The notes under the pieces are model-generated. The model was not told where the DNA came from. It saw only the letters and a program-made list of their open reading frames with translations, and did no database searches. From assembly GCF_001949145.1 (NCBI RefSeq), contig NW_019091411.1:5453-35064 (forward strand): DNA of 29,612 bases, given 5' to 3'. The position numbers were made by a program, and so were the translations under genes. The DNA is from Acanthaster planci. Lineage: Eukaryota > Echinodermata > Asteroidea > Valvatida > Acanthasteridae. Below, piece by piece: positions 9,901-20,352 of the stretch (positions are counted from its first letter, which is position 1; each line of letters starts with the position of its first letter).

Positions 9901-12900
9901 GTAAGTTGTGTTTATGTCCACGTGCCTCGAATTTATGTGCATCAAACTTGTGACGACAGAAACTCGTAACTCTGTTTTGGTTTGTGTAGAGTCTGTTTAA
10001 ATAATAATAAGAACACTGTATATATAGAACATATATTTGTCATTACTTGTATTTTCATTATTATTCCTGTTCACTGGGCCCAGAAATATCTCTATAATGC
10101 TGCTGTCATTTTAGGTGCAAAGGGCTCTTTCAACACAATTATCACCCATTTCCACCGGCAACTGATATTCTCTCCCCCTTCTCCTTCTTCATGGGTATAG
10201 CAAGGCAAGGAGGAGATAAGTGACCTATCCAAGGTCACAACATGTAACCAGCAGCTGGATTGCAACCCCATACTCAAGTATCAGGTTGTTGCAGACCGTA
10301 GCTACTAGGCAGCATTCCCCTCGTAATACTGCAGTTAGTTTTACTTTTATCTTGAATTACTCTAAAACCACGGGAGGTGAAACAAATATTCTCTGGGCTG
10401 TATACGCTGTTGTTGTCATTCTTTCTGTTAAATGCCTTGTGACCACAGGGACTCAAGTTTGAAGTTGTACCATCGACATTCGAAGAGAATCTGGACAAGT
10501 CTTCATTCAGTTCAGCCGTGGAGTATGCGAAGGAGACGGCAAGGATGAAAGCCACCGAAGTCGCACAGAGGTTGAAAGAGGTAGGATGCTGAAATGCCCT
10601 CGTGAACTCACCGTGAGAAGGAGCCATTATTTCTTCCTTCCAAGTTTTCTAATGAAAACTCCCATTGGTTGTACATGTACCTTAACTTAGCATAAATTTA
10701 TATGTAAGTTTCAAGGGACATCAAGACCCATGTAAAAAGTAATAATAGTTGGGCGTATCCCTCCTCAGTCTTACAAAATCACACATCATCATCATGATGG
10801 TATATTTTGAAAAATATGGTAGGCTTTGCACTGAATTACATGAAAAGTTTCTAGTCAATTTTCTCTAAAGCATTTGTGGACATTTTGTTCTCTATAAAAT
10901 ATTGTGTTTGTTTTTTGCAGGCAAATGAACCTGATCTAGTCATCGCGGCAGACACAGTAGTAGTAAGTATATATGGGGGGGTCCAGTATATTCAGGAAAG
11001 GAATCAGTGGCTTTTTTGTGGAGTGCTTGGCACATCTCAGAAACACATTTTTGAATGAAAACAAGTTGAGGCAACGTGCCATGTGGATATGTACATGTAT
11101 ATTATTAAATGGAATGTTGGGGCTTACTTAACAGATTTGGTATTGTTTTACACAACTCAACAGACACTCGGAGAGCGAATCTTTGAAAAACCCAAGGACA
11201 AGAAGAATGCATTCGAGATGCTGAGTCAGTTGAGTGGCACGACCCACCAGGTCCACACGGGCATGGCACTCATTACTCGCAAAAGTGAGTCCAAGGCTAT
11301 GATGAGGACCCTTGCAGTCACACCAAAGATATTTGCTTCATTTAGACTGAAAGTCCCCCGCCCATTTGTTAAGCCTTAGTGACCTGCCAAGGGTCACACA
11401 ATCTGAGATTTTACTTTAAAAATCAGGAATGACATGAACATCAAGACATTTATACACTTCTATGTCCATTAGAATTGTTGACAGTTTCTTAACGACAATT
11501 TGGATGTTGCCCAGGAGTCAACAGATCAAAAGGTCATTTAAAATGCTGGAAGATTATTCAGGCTTCTACACTCTTATCAATTCAAGGCTGAGAATTTTTG
11601 TTTTTGTTTTTGTTTTATCAACTTGCATTCCTGTGGCACAGATCTTCACAGTATACCAAGTTGTTGTATTACGGCAAAACTGTGAATTTATATAACAGGT
11701 TTTGCCCTTACCCAACGTATATATTAATAAACATTGTATGCTCATTGCTTGTCTGAGAGCTTGCGAAAAAAGTCACAAGCTTACTCAGGTGGGACTCGAA
11801 CCCACGACCTCCTGCTTACTAGTGCAGACGTCTTAACCACTCGACCACCGAGCTTCCCGGGGTCGGCTGGCCGGTCCGAGTCAGGTGAAGCAGCGGGTAC
11901 CGCGAACTATTTTCAAGATATATTTTTGCGTTTTACAATGGAGTTGAGACCATGAGAGCCACAACCATCTGGAACGAATAACCAGCATGCTGTAGTAGCA
12001 TTTGTTATCAATATGGCCGTTTCACAATAGTGTGCCATCAAGAGTTTGCAACGCGTTGGCCAATCACAATGCGCGAAATTTATCGACCCAACGCACGTTT
12101 GGAAAGGGTCGACAAATTTGGCGCGTTATGATTGGCCAACGCGTTGCAAACTCTTGGCGGCGCACTATTGTGAATTGCCCGTATTTGTTATCCTAGTCAA
12201 GCTGTGACATTTGGGGGAAAAACGACAACAGCAAATATTGAGAGTACTTTCTGGGAACAAATTCTGTCATTCTAAGGTGTGTGGCTCTAAAAACAACTCA
12301 AATTGACTGTGTTGGGATGATTTCCTGCTTCCAGTATTACATCTAAAACTGGTTATGCATTACATTTTATAGTGAGCACAGTAAGTTTTTCTCCTTTTTT
12401 TGCAGAAGGGAATTCATGTCAACCTGACAGTCCATTCATCATAACACAGTTTCATGAGACGACAGAGGTCACCTTTGGTGACCTTTCACCTGAGGTCATC
12501 CAGGGATACGTCGATACTGGAGAACCATTGTAAGTGCATGTCTCACAATTTGTCGATGTTTTCCCGAAGAGCCACACATGTTGAAAGTAGCATTTTTTTT
12601 TCAAGTTCAATTACATTTATGTTGTTAGGGGCCAGAATCTTGATAAGTGCATTTTGCTTATTCACAAAGAGATATGAGTCCTACTGCCCTTCATACATGT
12701 ACAAAACATATTGACTAGAAAGGCCGAAAAGTGGGTCAAGTAAGACTTTCGTTTTCACGAAGAGCCACACATCTTTGTTACAATGTAACAGTGGGGCATG
12801 CATGAACATGTATGCACCTTCCTTATGGAAAAATACATTGCACGAAAAGTAGGAAAACGTGGAGTTTTTATTTCACGAATAGATGTGCATCTTTACTCAT

Positions 12901-13926
12901 TAATTTTGGCTAATTAACCACCGTGTTCATTTTGGTTACTTGGTTCAGGCAAATGTCTATCTCTCAGAGAATCATTTGAGTCTTTTACTACATAAACTTG
13001 TTCCTGGTATTGGTATTTTTGTAGTTTTGAAAACCAGTTTTTCTTCAAAATCTACACATGTGGCTCTTGTGAAAACGGTTAGGAATTGATCATTTACTTT
13101 CGGTGATTATTTTCCTACTGGGAAAAGTTTTAAGAGATGACCCCTTTTATCACTTACTTTCAATCGGACTTCTCCAAAATGTTTCACACAAACTTGTCTT
13201 TCGGTTGCAACAGACTCGAGACTGGTAGAAAAACTACCTTGGCTAACTATGAGTATGCTAAAGCGTAAAGTGAACTCAACATGTTGTAAATGTTCTCCCA
13301 AATCTGGCCAAAGAGTTTTACCTTTGCAGCTCAATACTAAAAGGAAGGAAACCATTTTTAAAATGGGATCAGTGGTTAAAACTGTACTGGGCTGAGTGAA
13401 TCCTCTAAAACAGCATCTGGATGGCCAATTGAGGATGAGCTCATGGGTATCCGTGGACTGAGAGCTGCTTAAGCACAAAATTTGCTTAAGCGTGAAAAAA
13501 CCCTACTCAATAAATCAGGTAACCTGTATATTGTTTGGGGATTGTATGTGGGAGATTTTTGGTTAGCATGACAATCAGATAGAGTTTGAGCTGGTAACCT
13601 TTGTTTATCAAGCAAAGTTTTTTCCCGCTAAAGCAAATTGTGTGCTTAAGTAGCTCTGTGAAAGTGGCCCCTCTTGTCATCTAGATACCTCAACTGAATT
13701 GAAATAGGACTCTTCAAGCATATTTGTCTCTTTTTGTCCAAAAATAGAGGTCTGTAGCGACAAGTATTTGAAGTACATTAAATGTTTTCTTTCCAGAGAC
13801 AAGGCAGGGGGTTATGGCATCCAAGAACTTGGAGGCACACTAGTCAAGGGAGTCAATGGAGACTATTTCAACGTTGTTGGTTTCCCACTTTATAATTTCT
13901 GCCGTCATCTAGCACAGTTAGTTTAA
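9811..13926 (+). CDS. Maf/ASMTL-type nucleoside triphosphate pyrophosphatase (six coding exons)
   Basis: Coding exons 9811-9900, 10449-10580, 10921-10962, 11164-11284, 12406-12529 and 13797-13926 join in frame to 639 bases, or 212 residues. Maf-family enzymes hydrolyse dTTP, UTP and modified pyrimidine triphosphates to the monophosphate plus pyrophosphate, limiting misincorporation. Visible signatures are LASGSPRRR (16-24), the catalytic-region A-D-T at 84-86, EKP at 96-98 and [10 protein letters not shown] (174-183) with [12 protein letters not shown] (190-201). Arg22/23, Lys97 and Gln179 match the residues reported to mark the dTTP/UTP-specific (YhdE) subgroup rather than the m7GTP (YceF) subgroup. 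The closest protein I know is the N-terminal half of vertebrate ASMTL; here TAA follows the Maf domain, with no methyltransferase half. The start is a perfect Kozak context (GCCACCATG). A pyrimidine-rich acceptor-like TCCTGTAG just upstream (AG at 9788-9789) suggests an untranslated first exon. Confidence 0.96.
10449..10580 (+). CDS. Maf-like exon 2
   Basis: Residues 31-74, acceptor CCACAG|GG, donor GAG|GTAGGA, phase 0. It encodes [20 protein letters not shown] and the helix [18 protein letters not shown], typical of the family. Confidence 0.95.
10921..10962 (+). CDS. Maf-like exon 3 (catalytic Asp)
   Basis: A 42-base micro-exon, residues 75-88, acceptor TTTTTTGCAG, donor GTA|GTAAGT. It encodes [14 protein letters not shown], with the proposed catalytic Asp at 85. 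Confidence 0.94.
11164..11284 (+). CDS. Maf-like exon 4
   Basis: Residues 89-128 plus one base, acceptor CAACAG, donor AAAA|GTGAGT. It encodes [20 protein letters not shown] and the [14 protein letters not shown] strand, matching the Maf core. Confidence 0.95.
11782..11857 (-). repeat. tRNA-derived SINE-like fragment
   Basis: On the minus strand there is an A-box-like TGGTCGAGTGG (11847-11837), an anticodon-like arm CTGC...GCAG and an intact T-arm (11805-11789) with B-box GGTTCGAGTCC. The two acceptor strands do not pair and the anticodon loop appears to be 8 bases, so it is not a working tRNA. A SINE head or tRNA pseudogene fits best. It lies in the fourth intron of the Maf-like gene, antisense to it. 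The SINE tail was not delimited. Confidence 0.65.
12010..12182. mobile_element. foldback MITE with flanking 10-bp direct repeats
   Basis: Almost the entire element is one imperfect palindrome. The left half (TTTCACAATAGTG ... AAGAGTTTGCAACGCGTTGG CCAATCA) is mirrored by the right half ending CACTATTGTGAATTGCCCGT. The hairpin centre is near 12090-12105. The direct repeats ATTTGTTATC at 12000-12009 and 12183-12192 look like a target-site duplication, with three extra bases on the left. It is non-coding and lies in the fourth intron of the Maf-like gene. Confidence 0.82.
12406..12529 (+). CDS. Maf-like exon 5
   Basis: Acceptor CTCCTTTTTTTGCAG, donor CCATT|GTAAGTG, phase 1 to 2. It encodes the [20 protein letters not shown] region and TGEP. 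Confidence 0.94.
12558..13076. repeat. recurrent TTTTCxCGAAGAGCCACACAT motif
   Basis: Direct copies lie at 12558-12580 and 12751-12772, and an inverted copy (CACATGTGGCTCTTGTGAAAAC) at 13055-13076. A weaker inverted trace is at about 12276-12288. The opposed copies at 12751 and 13055 bracket about 280 bases, all inside the fifth Maf-like intron except the 12276 trace in the fourth. They may be ends of diverged elements. Confidence 0.5.
13797..13926 (+). CDS. Maf-like exon 6 (C-terminus)
   Basis: Acceptor TTTTCTTTCCAG. It encodes [13 protein letters not shown] and [20 protein letters not shown] and ends at TAA 13924-13926, the normal length for a single-domain Maf protein. Confidence 0.95.
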
Positions 13927-16400
13927 TAGCCAGTTATGATAACAGAAACGGGACGGTCCATCTTTGAGGAAAGCCTTGACAGTAATGCTGAGTCAGTTGG
14001 AATAACTGATTATTCCAATTTTTATCTTTCCAGTTGATCAGATATTCAGTTTTACCAAATTCAAACAAAGGCAGAAACAAAACATAAATGTCGTTACAAA
14101 CAGTTGAAAAAGAAAAACTTGCAGGAAAGGTAATTTTTGGCCTCATCTTTGGAAAAAGCATTGCTTTTAGAGTGCAAGGTGGTGAACATATTTTATTTCC
14201 TGGTTTTTTTTTATTTTTCTGATTTTCACCCCTTCAACATTTTGATTTGGAAAATAACTCTTTGACTTAGCAACAGCCTATCGAATATCTGAATGCTCGA
14301 TTAAATGACACAATCTACACAACAGAGTGCAAGAACTTTTTTTCCAAATTTTCCATAAAATGGAATTGACTGGCAGTTGCTGCATATGCAGCCCCCTGCC
14401 TGCCATTATGTCGGCTCATTTTATTTATTTTTTATCATTCTTTGAAGGCACTAATATGCTACCTTCCTCTTCTTCCCTTTTTAACAATTGTGATGGACAA
14501 AATACATACAACCTAATCTTTTGTCAGGCAAATTTCCAGTTTAGCCTGTAACCCCGAATATGGATGCATAAATGTACATACATGCATACTCTTCTTACTA
14601 TGCTACAAATGCTGTGGCCAAGTTTTCCTTTTTTAAAGTGTCACAGTGTAGCTGACAAACAGTAGTCAACATACCAAGGGTTTCATCACAAAATGCTATA
14701 TCCTCCATTTTTTTAAAATATGAGTTAAGATCAGTGTTGTATTTGAGTGCATCACAAGTCGATCAGTCTTAAGCCACTTCACAAGCTATTCAAATGAGCT
14801 GTGACAAAAGCATTCTTTTGTCATTAATCACCCTGTTTCTTATGACTGACCTTATGAAGGGACTTGTGACTGGACTTGTGAAGGGACTTGAGAAAGGACT
14901 TGCGAGTTGCGATGAACTTACTCCAGCACTGGTTAAAATGACCTAATTGCTAAATGACACCTTGTCGGTTGAATTCCGATGTGTAGTTTGGAGATATGAT
15001 AAAATGTATATAAAATGTCCTTATTTTCTTTATTTTAGCAGACAATAATCGTGCATCTCAAAATCAATAAATTGGATATATAGCATTTTGCAATGAAATT
15101 CTTCAAATTCACATGCGTAGATGATAGTCACCCAGCCATCCATATGGTTTAATTCCAAGGTAAACTCATGAACTGATGTGTTTGTAATTTTACTCTTAGA
15201 AAGAACTCAAACAAGTTCATTCTTGGGATAGACGCTAAACATCTTTAAGTGCTGGGAAAGCAATGTGCTTGTCTTTCAATGGCTGAACTTGTAGAGGGAG
15301 GAACTTTTGAAGGGAAATTTGAAATGCCAATCTCTGATAGGGTTGGTGTGCAAGGAAATTATAGACATACCTGTAGGTTGTCATTGCTTTGCATGGTTTG
15401 GGATACTTTTTGTCGAGTAAATAATACATTGTCATTTATTGATAGTGTAGCTGTTATTCATTTGCTCATTTGAACATGTAGGGAGCTACTAGTCCGCTAC
15501 CCTTTTTTTAATGAAATTTGTACAGTATATTTTTATATTTAAACTACCTAAATGTAGGTATCAGAGGCCGAACTTTTCTTGAATGGGTTCATTGCTAAAG
15601 ATATTTCCATATTCATAACAGTAATTCCAAAACCATATTTAAGCAGTGAGTAAAAATGTAAGAAACATGAACCATTTGCCAGCAAACTTGTTCGCAGTTA
15701 AGGAAGTAAACATCTGAAAAACAAAATCCATTAATCAATATGCTTTATTGAGAGAATCACTTCCTCATCTCCTCCACATTGTATCATGTTGATTGTGAAC
15801 TTGCACGAATGTTGAAGTTCAAATAAAGTTGTCATTCGCAATCATGTTTTGTGAATATTTGATTTCTCTTTGATCCATTCTTAAATATAATGTCATTTGA
15901 GATTTCATCCTCAAATATTCGTTCTCTAAATTTCAAAGATTTGTAGGACTTTCTAACTTTTTGTTATAGGCTCCATCATTTCTTGAAGTGGTCCTGTTCA
16001 AGTTAGGGCAGGTGAGGGGTGGTTGAAGGGGTTAACATTCTTCACCAAATTCCAACAATGAATTTTCCTTTCATCTGCGCATTTCTGACAGAAATGAAAA
16101 GAAAGGACAGGAGACAGGGGTGGACATAAGTGGAACATAAATACGTATTACATGTAGCATAGCCTTCATTTCAAAATCTCTGCTTCGAGGAAACTTGCAC
16201 TGACTGGAGTACTAATTAGCTTTTGATGCCAGGGACGGGAGCGAGCCAAAATTGGAAGCTCTGTTGCTGATTTTGTTTTGGTTGTTTTAACCTACTTATC
16301 TTTTTTTTGGGGGGTTAAGACCTCTCTGATACGGCATCAACGGAATTTTTTTTTTAATTTCGCCGGGGCCAAGTCCCACCTCCATCCCCAAATGTGCTTG
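13927..16400. other. Maf-like 3'UTR and downstream intergenic DNA
   Basis: No coding exon is supported. AATAAA occurs at 15066-15071 and 15822-15827. The remainder is AT-rich and unique-looking. The frames at 14327-14551 and 15249-15473 show no family features. Confidence 0.5.
15822..15827 (+). terminator. candidate poly(A) signal
   Basis: AATAAA followed by a G/T-rich stretch (GTTGTC ... GTTTTGTG). It would give the Maf-like mRNA a 3'UTR of about 1.9 kb. The AATAAA at 15066 is a nearer alternative. Confidence 0.35.
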
Positions 16401-16419
16401 CACACGACACGCACCCCAC

Positions 16420-16518
16420 TCCCAAACTTCCGTTGGGCCACGCCCACGGCTAAGGGTGCGTACGTGCGCCGACGCACGTCGTTTACGTCACTGCACATTG
16501 AGGGCGCCATTTTCGAAA
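16420..16518 (+). promoter_or_regulatory. candidate promoter with CRE- and YY1-like sites
   Basis: A compact CpG-richer block (GTGCGTACGTGCGCCGACGC near 16457) in AT-rich DNA contains a CRE-like TTACGTCA (16482-16489) and a YY1-like GCGCCATTTT (16503-16512). Both are common at start sites of housekeeping genes. It is followed by a candidate first exon ending at 16645. The nearest downstream gene on this strand is COQ2. Confidence 0.45.
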
Positions 16519-16645
16519 TGGAGAAAAACGTGAACAAGACAAGTGTTACGGGTACGGGTAGAGCTGGAAAGGAAAGATTTTATCTCAAAACTCTCACCTT
16601 ACAAATGACAGGGAATGTTCGAATATAAAGGAGCACGATGTGAAG
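16500..16645 (+). other. candidate untranslated first exon (COQ2 or a non-coding RNA)
   Basis: Starting near the YY1-like motif, the block ends in a strong donor (GTGAAG|GTGAGA, GT at 16646). The ATG at 16519 opens only a 36-codon frame that closes at 16627-16629, before the donor, so it would be an upstream ORF. A pyrimidine-rich acceptor at 23200-23201 precedes the COQ2 start, so a 6.5-kb first intron is plausible. The 5' end is approximate. Confidence 0.35.
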
Positions 16646-18083
16646 GTGAGACATGTTTAACAGCTAATGAAATTTCTTCCCCTGGTGAACGCAAGCGTGT
16701 TGTTTTAATATGGTTGACTTGCCGCGTGCTTCACCATGTCCACTGTCATGACTGTACGGTGTACAATGCCTTGGCCTCGCCCCTCCAAGCTTTGGGCATG
16801 TTGGTTGCAGCATAGAGGAAGAAAAACAGTCCTTCATGGTTGCAGACATGACAGGCGTCCTTTTCAGGGATGGACATGTCGTGTGTGCTTGATGGAGATG
16901 CATGTATTCCGTAACAGGAAAGCGTGTTCTTTTGCATGTTCAAGATATTGGTCTTCCTAGCACTACCCATTTGTCTTTTTGTTCAAGACATTGTTACTGT
17001 AGGCCTAGGACCATTACTTTTAGAATTTATCAACTTAAGTTAGGGAACACTAGGACCATGTCGAGCATGTCAGCTGAATTTGTGCCCAGTCTGCCAGTTT
17101 CTGGTCACCATTGTTTTTGAATTTCAGGCCAAATATTCTATTCACCACACTGCGTCGTTCAGCTGCATGATGTACCATCATTTTATAACCTGATGAATTT
17201 GAAGTACATGTATTTCAAGGAAAAGGTTTGGTTACATGGCATCAGAAAAGTCGAGCAAAGCATCAAAGTGCACCATGTTAGGGGACTAGGCCCAACACTT
17301 TATTTTTATTACAGCCCTTGAAAATGCACCTTAATGAAAGAGTACCACATACAGATGTCACTGATTTTCCCTTGCAGTAGTTGATTAGCCATCAGAGAGT
17401 GAAACGTATCCTAAAAGGTTAAATCTAGCACTAAAACTGTTGAACCATTTACTGAGAAAACACAGAGTTTTCACTCTGTAGGGTCTGTGCACAAGATACA
17501 TGTATCAAGTGATGTCTGGATAACGTTTCAAATAACCTTGTTTTCAACTTTTTTTCATCTGGTATTTTGGAATTGTTGTAAATTTCCATATTCATGAGCA
17601 AAACTATGATGTCACCCCTGGCACATGTACATATAGCCTCAATACATGGTTGCATGAGTTTGTTCAGGAACTGCAGGAATTTTTGCTGCTGTAAATTTCC
17701 ATTTCTTTGGGGATCCCTTATTACAAGTACATGTACATGTAAATGTGCAATGCAATAAGGCAACAAAAGAAAATGTTTTTAAAAACTTGAACAAAAACAT
17801 GTAAACTGAATAGTGTCTTCTCTGATTTACATGTAATGTTTAGCAGTGCTGTACGGTGTGACCAAAACAGTCACATTTGCACCTAAAAATAATGATGTGC
17901 GACCAGATGTTTAACTCTTATTGCCAGTGGCAACCATGATTTGTGGCCGTTAGTCGCCCACCTTGTCATTCATATTTCATGAACAATCACTGCCAGTTTT
18001 CTTCTATGTGCACCGAGCGATGTGCCTCTATGTTTTTTCTCCGTCTTACTATATACAGAGCATGAACCCACGTTAACTGCAGC

Positions 18084-18158
18084 GTACATGTACAATGTAG
18101 CTTCAATGTAGGTACATGTACATACTCACACGTTTAGGCATTACATGTACATGTAGGT
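18084..18158. repeat. cluster of TACATGTA simple-repeat runs
   Basis: Runs of GTACATGTA separated by short unique sequence, the densest such cluster along with 19338-19373. Confidence 0.7.
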
Positions 18159-19337
18159 ACCCGAGCTGACTGGTTTGTGGTTGCACACTGTATAGATTGT
18201 GTATGCGGAGCTGAGACGTTTTGTGTACCAGTATTTATAATGTACTAGCAGTCTATGTGAGCCATAATTCCAGTCCAATAAACTTGTTTCAGTGTCAAAC
18301 GTACTTGAAGTTTGAAACCAAAGCTTCCCTCGATCCGGTCCAGTCCCAGGTACATTATGAAATGCTCAAACGTGAGAGAACAAACATGCCTTTTCTTTTC
18401 TTTCATTTTTGTGTATAATTGGTTGCCATTTTTGATCTATTCCACAAGCACAAAATCCAAAGCCTGTCTGTCTTGCGGATAATTGACAGAATAACGTTTC
18501 TGTACGTTTTGTCAGATCTTGTACAATACATGTACGTGTTACTTGTATATTATGCAAATGTGTGTTAAGTATACACATGTACCAAAAACAACCTGGTGCC
18601 TAACTTTGTCTTTCTAGGAGCCAGTGGCTCCTCATTTTAATTCTCTCTCCATACAGCACTGCTATTCAGTCAAAATCAGTCAAGTGACCCCTTTGTCTGT
18701 CCTGTGGCAAATCAAGTGGAAGGAATTTTCAGCAGTTTATGACTGTTCCAGCAAAAGGATTTTTAATGCTTGAAAAAGTGTAGTTTTCAGCTTGTGAAAC
18801 AGTTTTTAAACATTAAAGAAGAGTTTGAGATGCACAAATTGTCGAAGAATAATTCATCACATAGAAAGTAATTTATTTCACAAATATTGCAAAGACTTGA
18901 AAAATTTAACAGAAAAACATTTTCAGTTTTGATAGAAATATTTGAACATGTTGACTTTCTACAGACATTGTAGGCAAATTAAAAGAAGTGGCATCAGGAT
19001 ACAACATTCTTCCCGAAAGTTGAATCTTTCCCAGTCCCATATTGTTCCATGCATAATTTGTAGCAACCAACTTTCAGGATTGTAGCATTTCATCTTTTTG
19101 CTTCTTAAAAAGATTTTGCTGCTTTGAAACTAAACAGCCCTAACCGGTACCCATTTGTACAATGACCATTTTCTAGGATACATGTACATTGATATGAGGT
19201 TTTTCAATAATTGATATACAGAAATTATATTATGACTTTTCGATATATCAAATTTTCCCCATGTACATGTAAACAGTAAACTCCCAGTAACTGAGAATTG
19301 AGTAACTTGAAATCCGCTTTTCCTCAGAATATGATAG

Positions 19338-19373
19338 TATACATGTACATGTACAAATGTACATGTACATGTT
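19338..19373. repeat. ACATGT palindromic simple repeat
   Basis: Two runs of TACATGTACATG joined by CAAATG. Being self-complementary, the block can fold into a hairpin on either strand. Confidence 0.8.
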
Positions 19374-19780
19374 CACCTCCATCACACAAAAGGCTCGCAT
19401 TGTACATGAACCTCTGTTTTGTTCCATCAATACTAGAAAAAAAACACCAAAACAATCACGGATTTTGAAACTTTTTCATGTACCATACAGTATACTCACC
19501 AACACACTTAGTCCTTTCTGACGGGGGATACATTGTGCATATCACACAGGACACTAATAGTGTGATTGGACAGGTCACCTGATCTCTACTGCTCACCCAA
19601 TGGGCAATTCCATGGGGAAGGTGGACATGACACTAACAATTCAAGTTTATCACATCGCAAAGAAACTACTACTTATGTTTCACCCGTAATGTTGCAGTTA
19701 AAGAAGCAATAAAGATTATTTCAATCGGTCGAATATTTTGCAAAATTCAGTTACAAACATTGAAGAGATTGAATGAATGA

Positions 19781-20352
19781 ATTGGGCAAGGGTGTAGTGA
19801 ACACAATCAGATGCAGTGTACAATCAGATACATGTACCGGCACAAGTCATCCAAATTACTCAAGTGTATGCTTAACTAAATTTGTATTTCCTTAATAGAA
19901 AAAATAGTGCTAGCACTTCTATTAATTCAATTTAGAGAAGCACATTGGGTCTACTTCAGTCTCCTAAGAGGAAATTTCTACGCCACCTTCCAAAATATTT
20001 CATCATCATACAAGAGTTAAGCACTTCAGCCCTGTAATGCGAGTTACTAAAGCAATAAATATTTTTCATTCTGAAGAAATCAGTTGAGGCAATTTGTTGG
20101 CAATCATAAATTTCTAAAGTTCACATCTTTATTCTTCAAGCAAGATGTTGCCAAAATAAACAGTGTCATCAGTTAAAAAAATGCCATCAAAAAGTGTAAC
20201 ACAAGTTGCCATGTAAGGCGAGTTAACACCATGTGACGTGAGTTACTGACTGGAAATGCAAGTTTCAACCAGTATGAGCAATGTTAGACTCTTAATTGGG
20301 CTAGGGTGTAGTGAACACAATCAAATGCAGCATACAATCAGATACACGTACA
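19781..20352. repeat. dispersed direct repeat pair, about 55 bp each
   Basis: 19781-19836 and 20295-20350 share ATTGGGC, then AGGGTGTAGTGAACACAATC, then A-ATGCAG and ACAATCAGATACA, with a few substitutions. The copies are 514 bases apart. Both end in ACATGT-type sequence, which suggests two copies of the same dispersed repeat. Confidence 0.75.

Noticed and set aside
11782-11857. A functional tRNA gene on the minus strand
   Set aside because: A- and B-box-like sequences are present, but the acceptor stem does not pair and the anticodon loop appears to have 8 bases, so a SINE-like fragment or pseudogene is more likely.
16278-16628. A 116-codon plus-strand frame across the candidate promoter
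   Set aside because: It runs through T-rich and CpG-rich promoter-like sequence and shows no domain. Only the last 36 codons from ATG 16519 have a plausible start context, and those look like an upstream ORF.
17121-17321. A 66-codon open frame beginning near an acceptor-like TTGAATTTCAG
   Set aside because: The protein matches nothing I know, the internal donor (AAAAG|GTTTGG) is weak, and frames this long are expected by chance in AT-rich DNA of this length.
17846-18190. A possible hAT element starting CAGTGCTGTACGGTG
   Set aside because: No matching inverted end (CACCGTACAGCACTG-like) was found downstream, so a CAGTG start alone is not enough.
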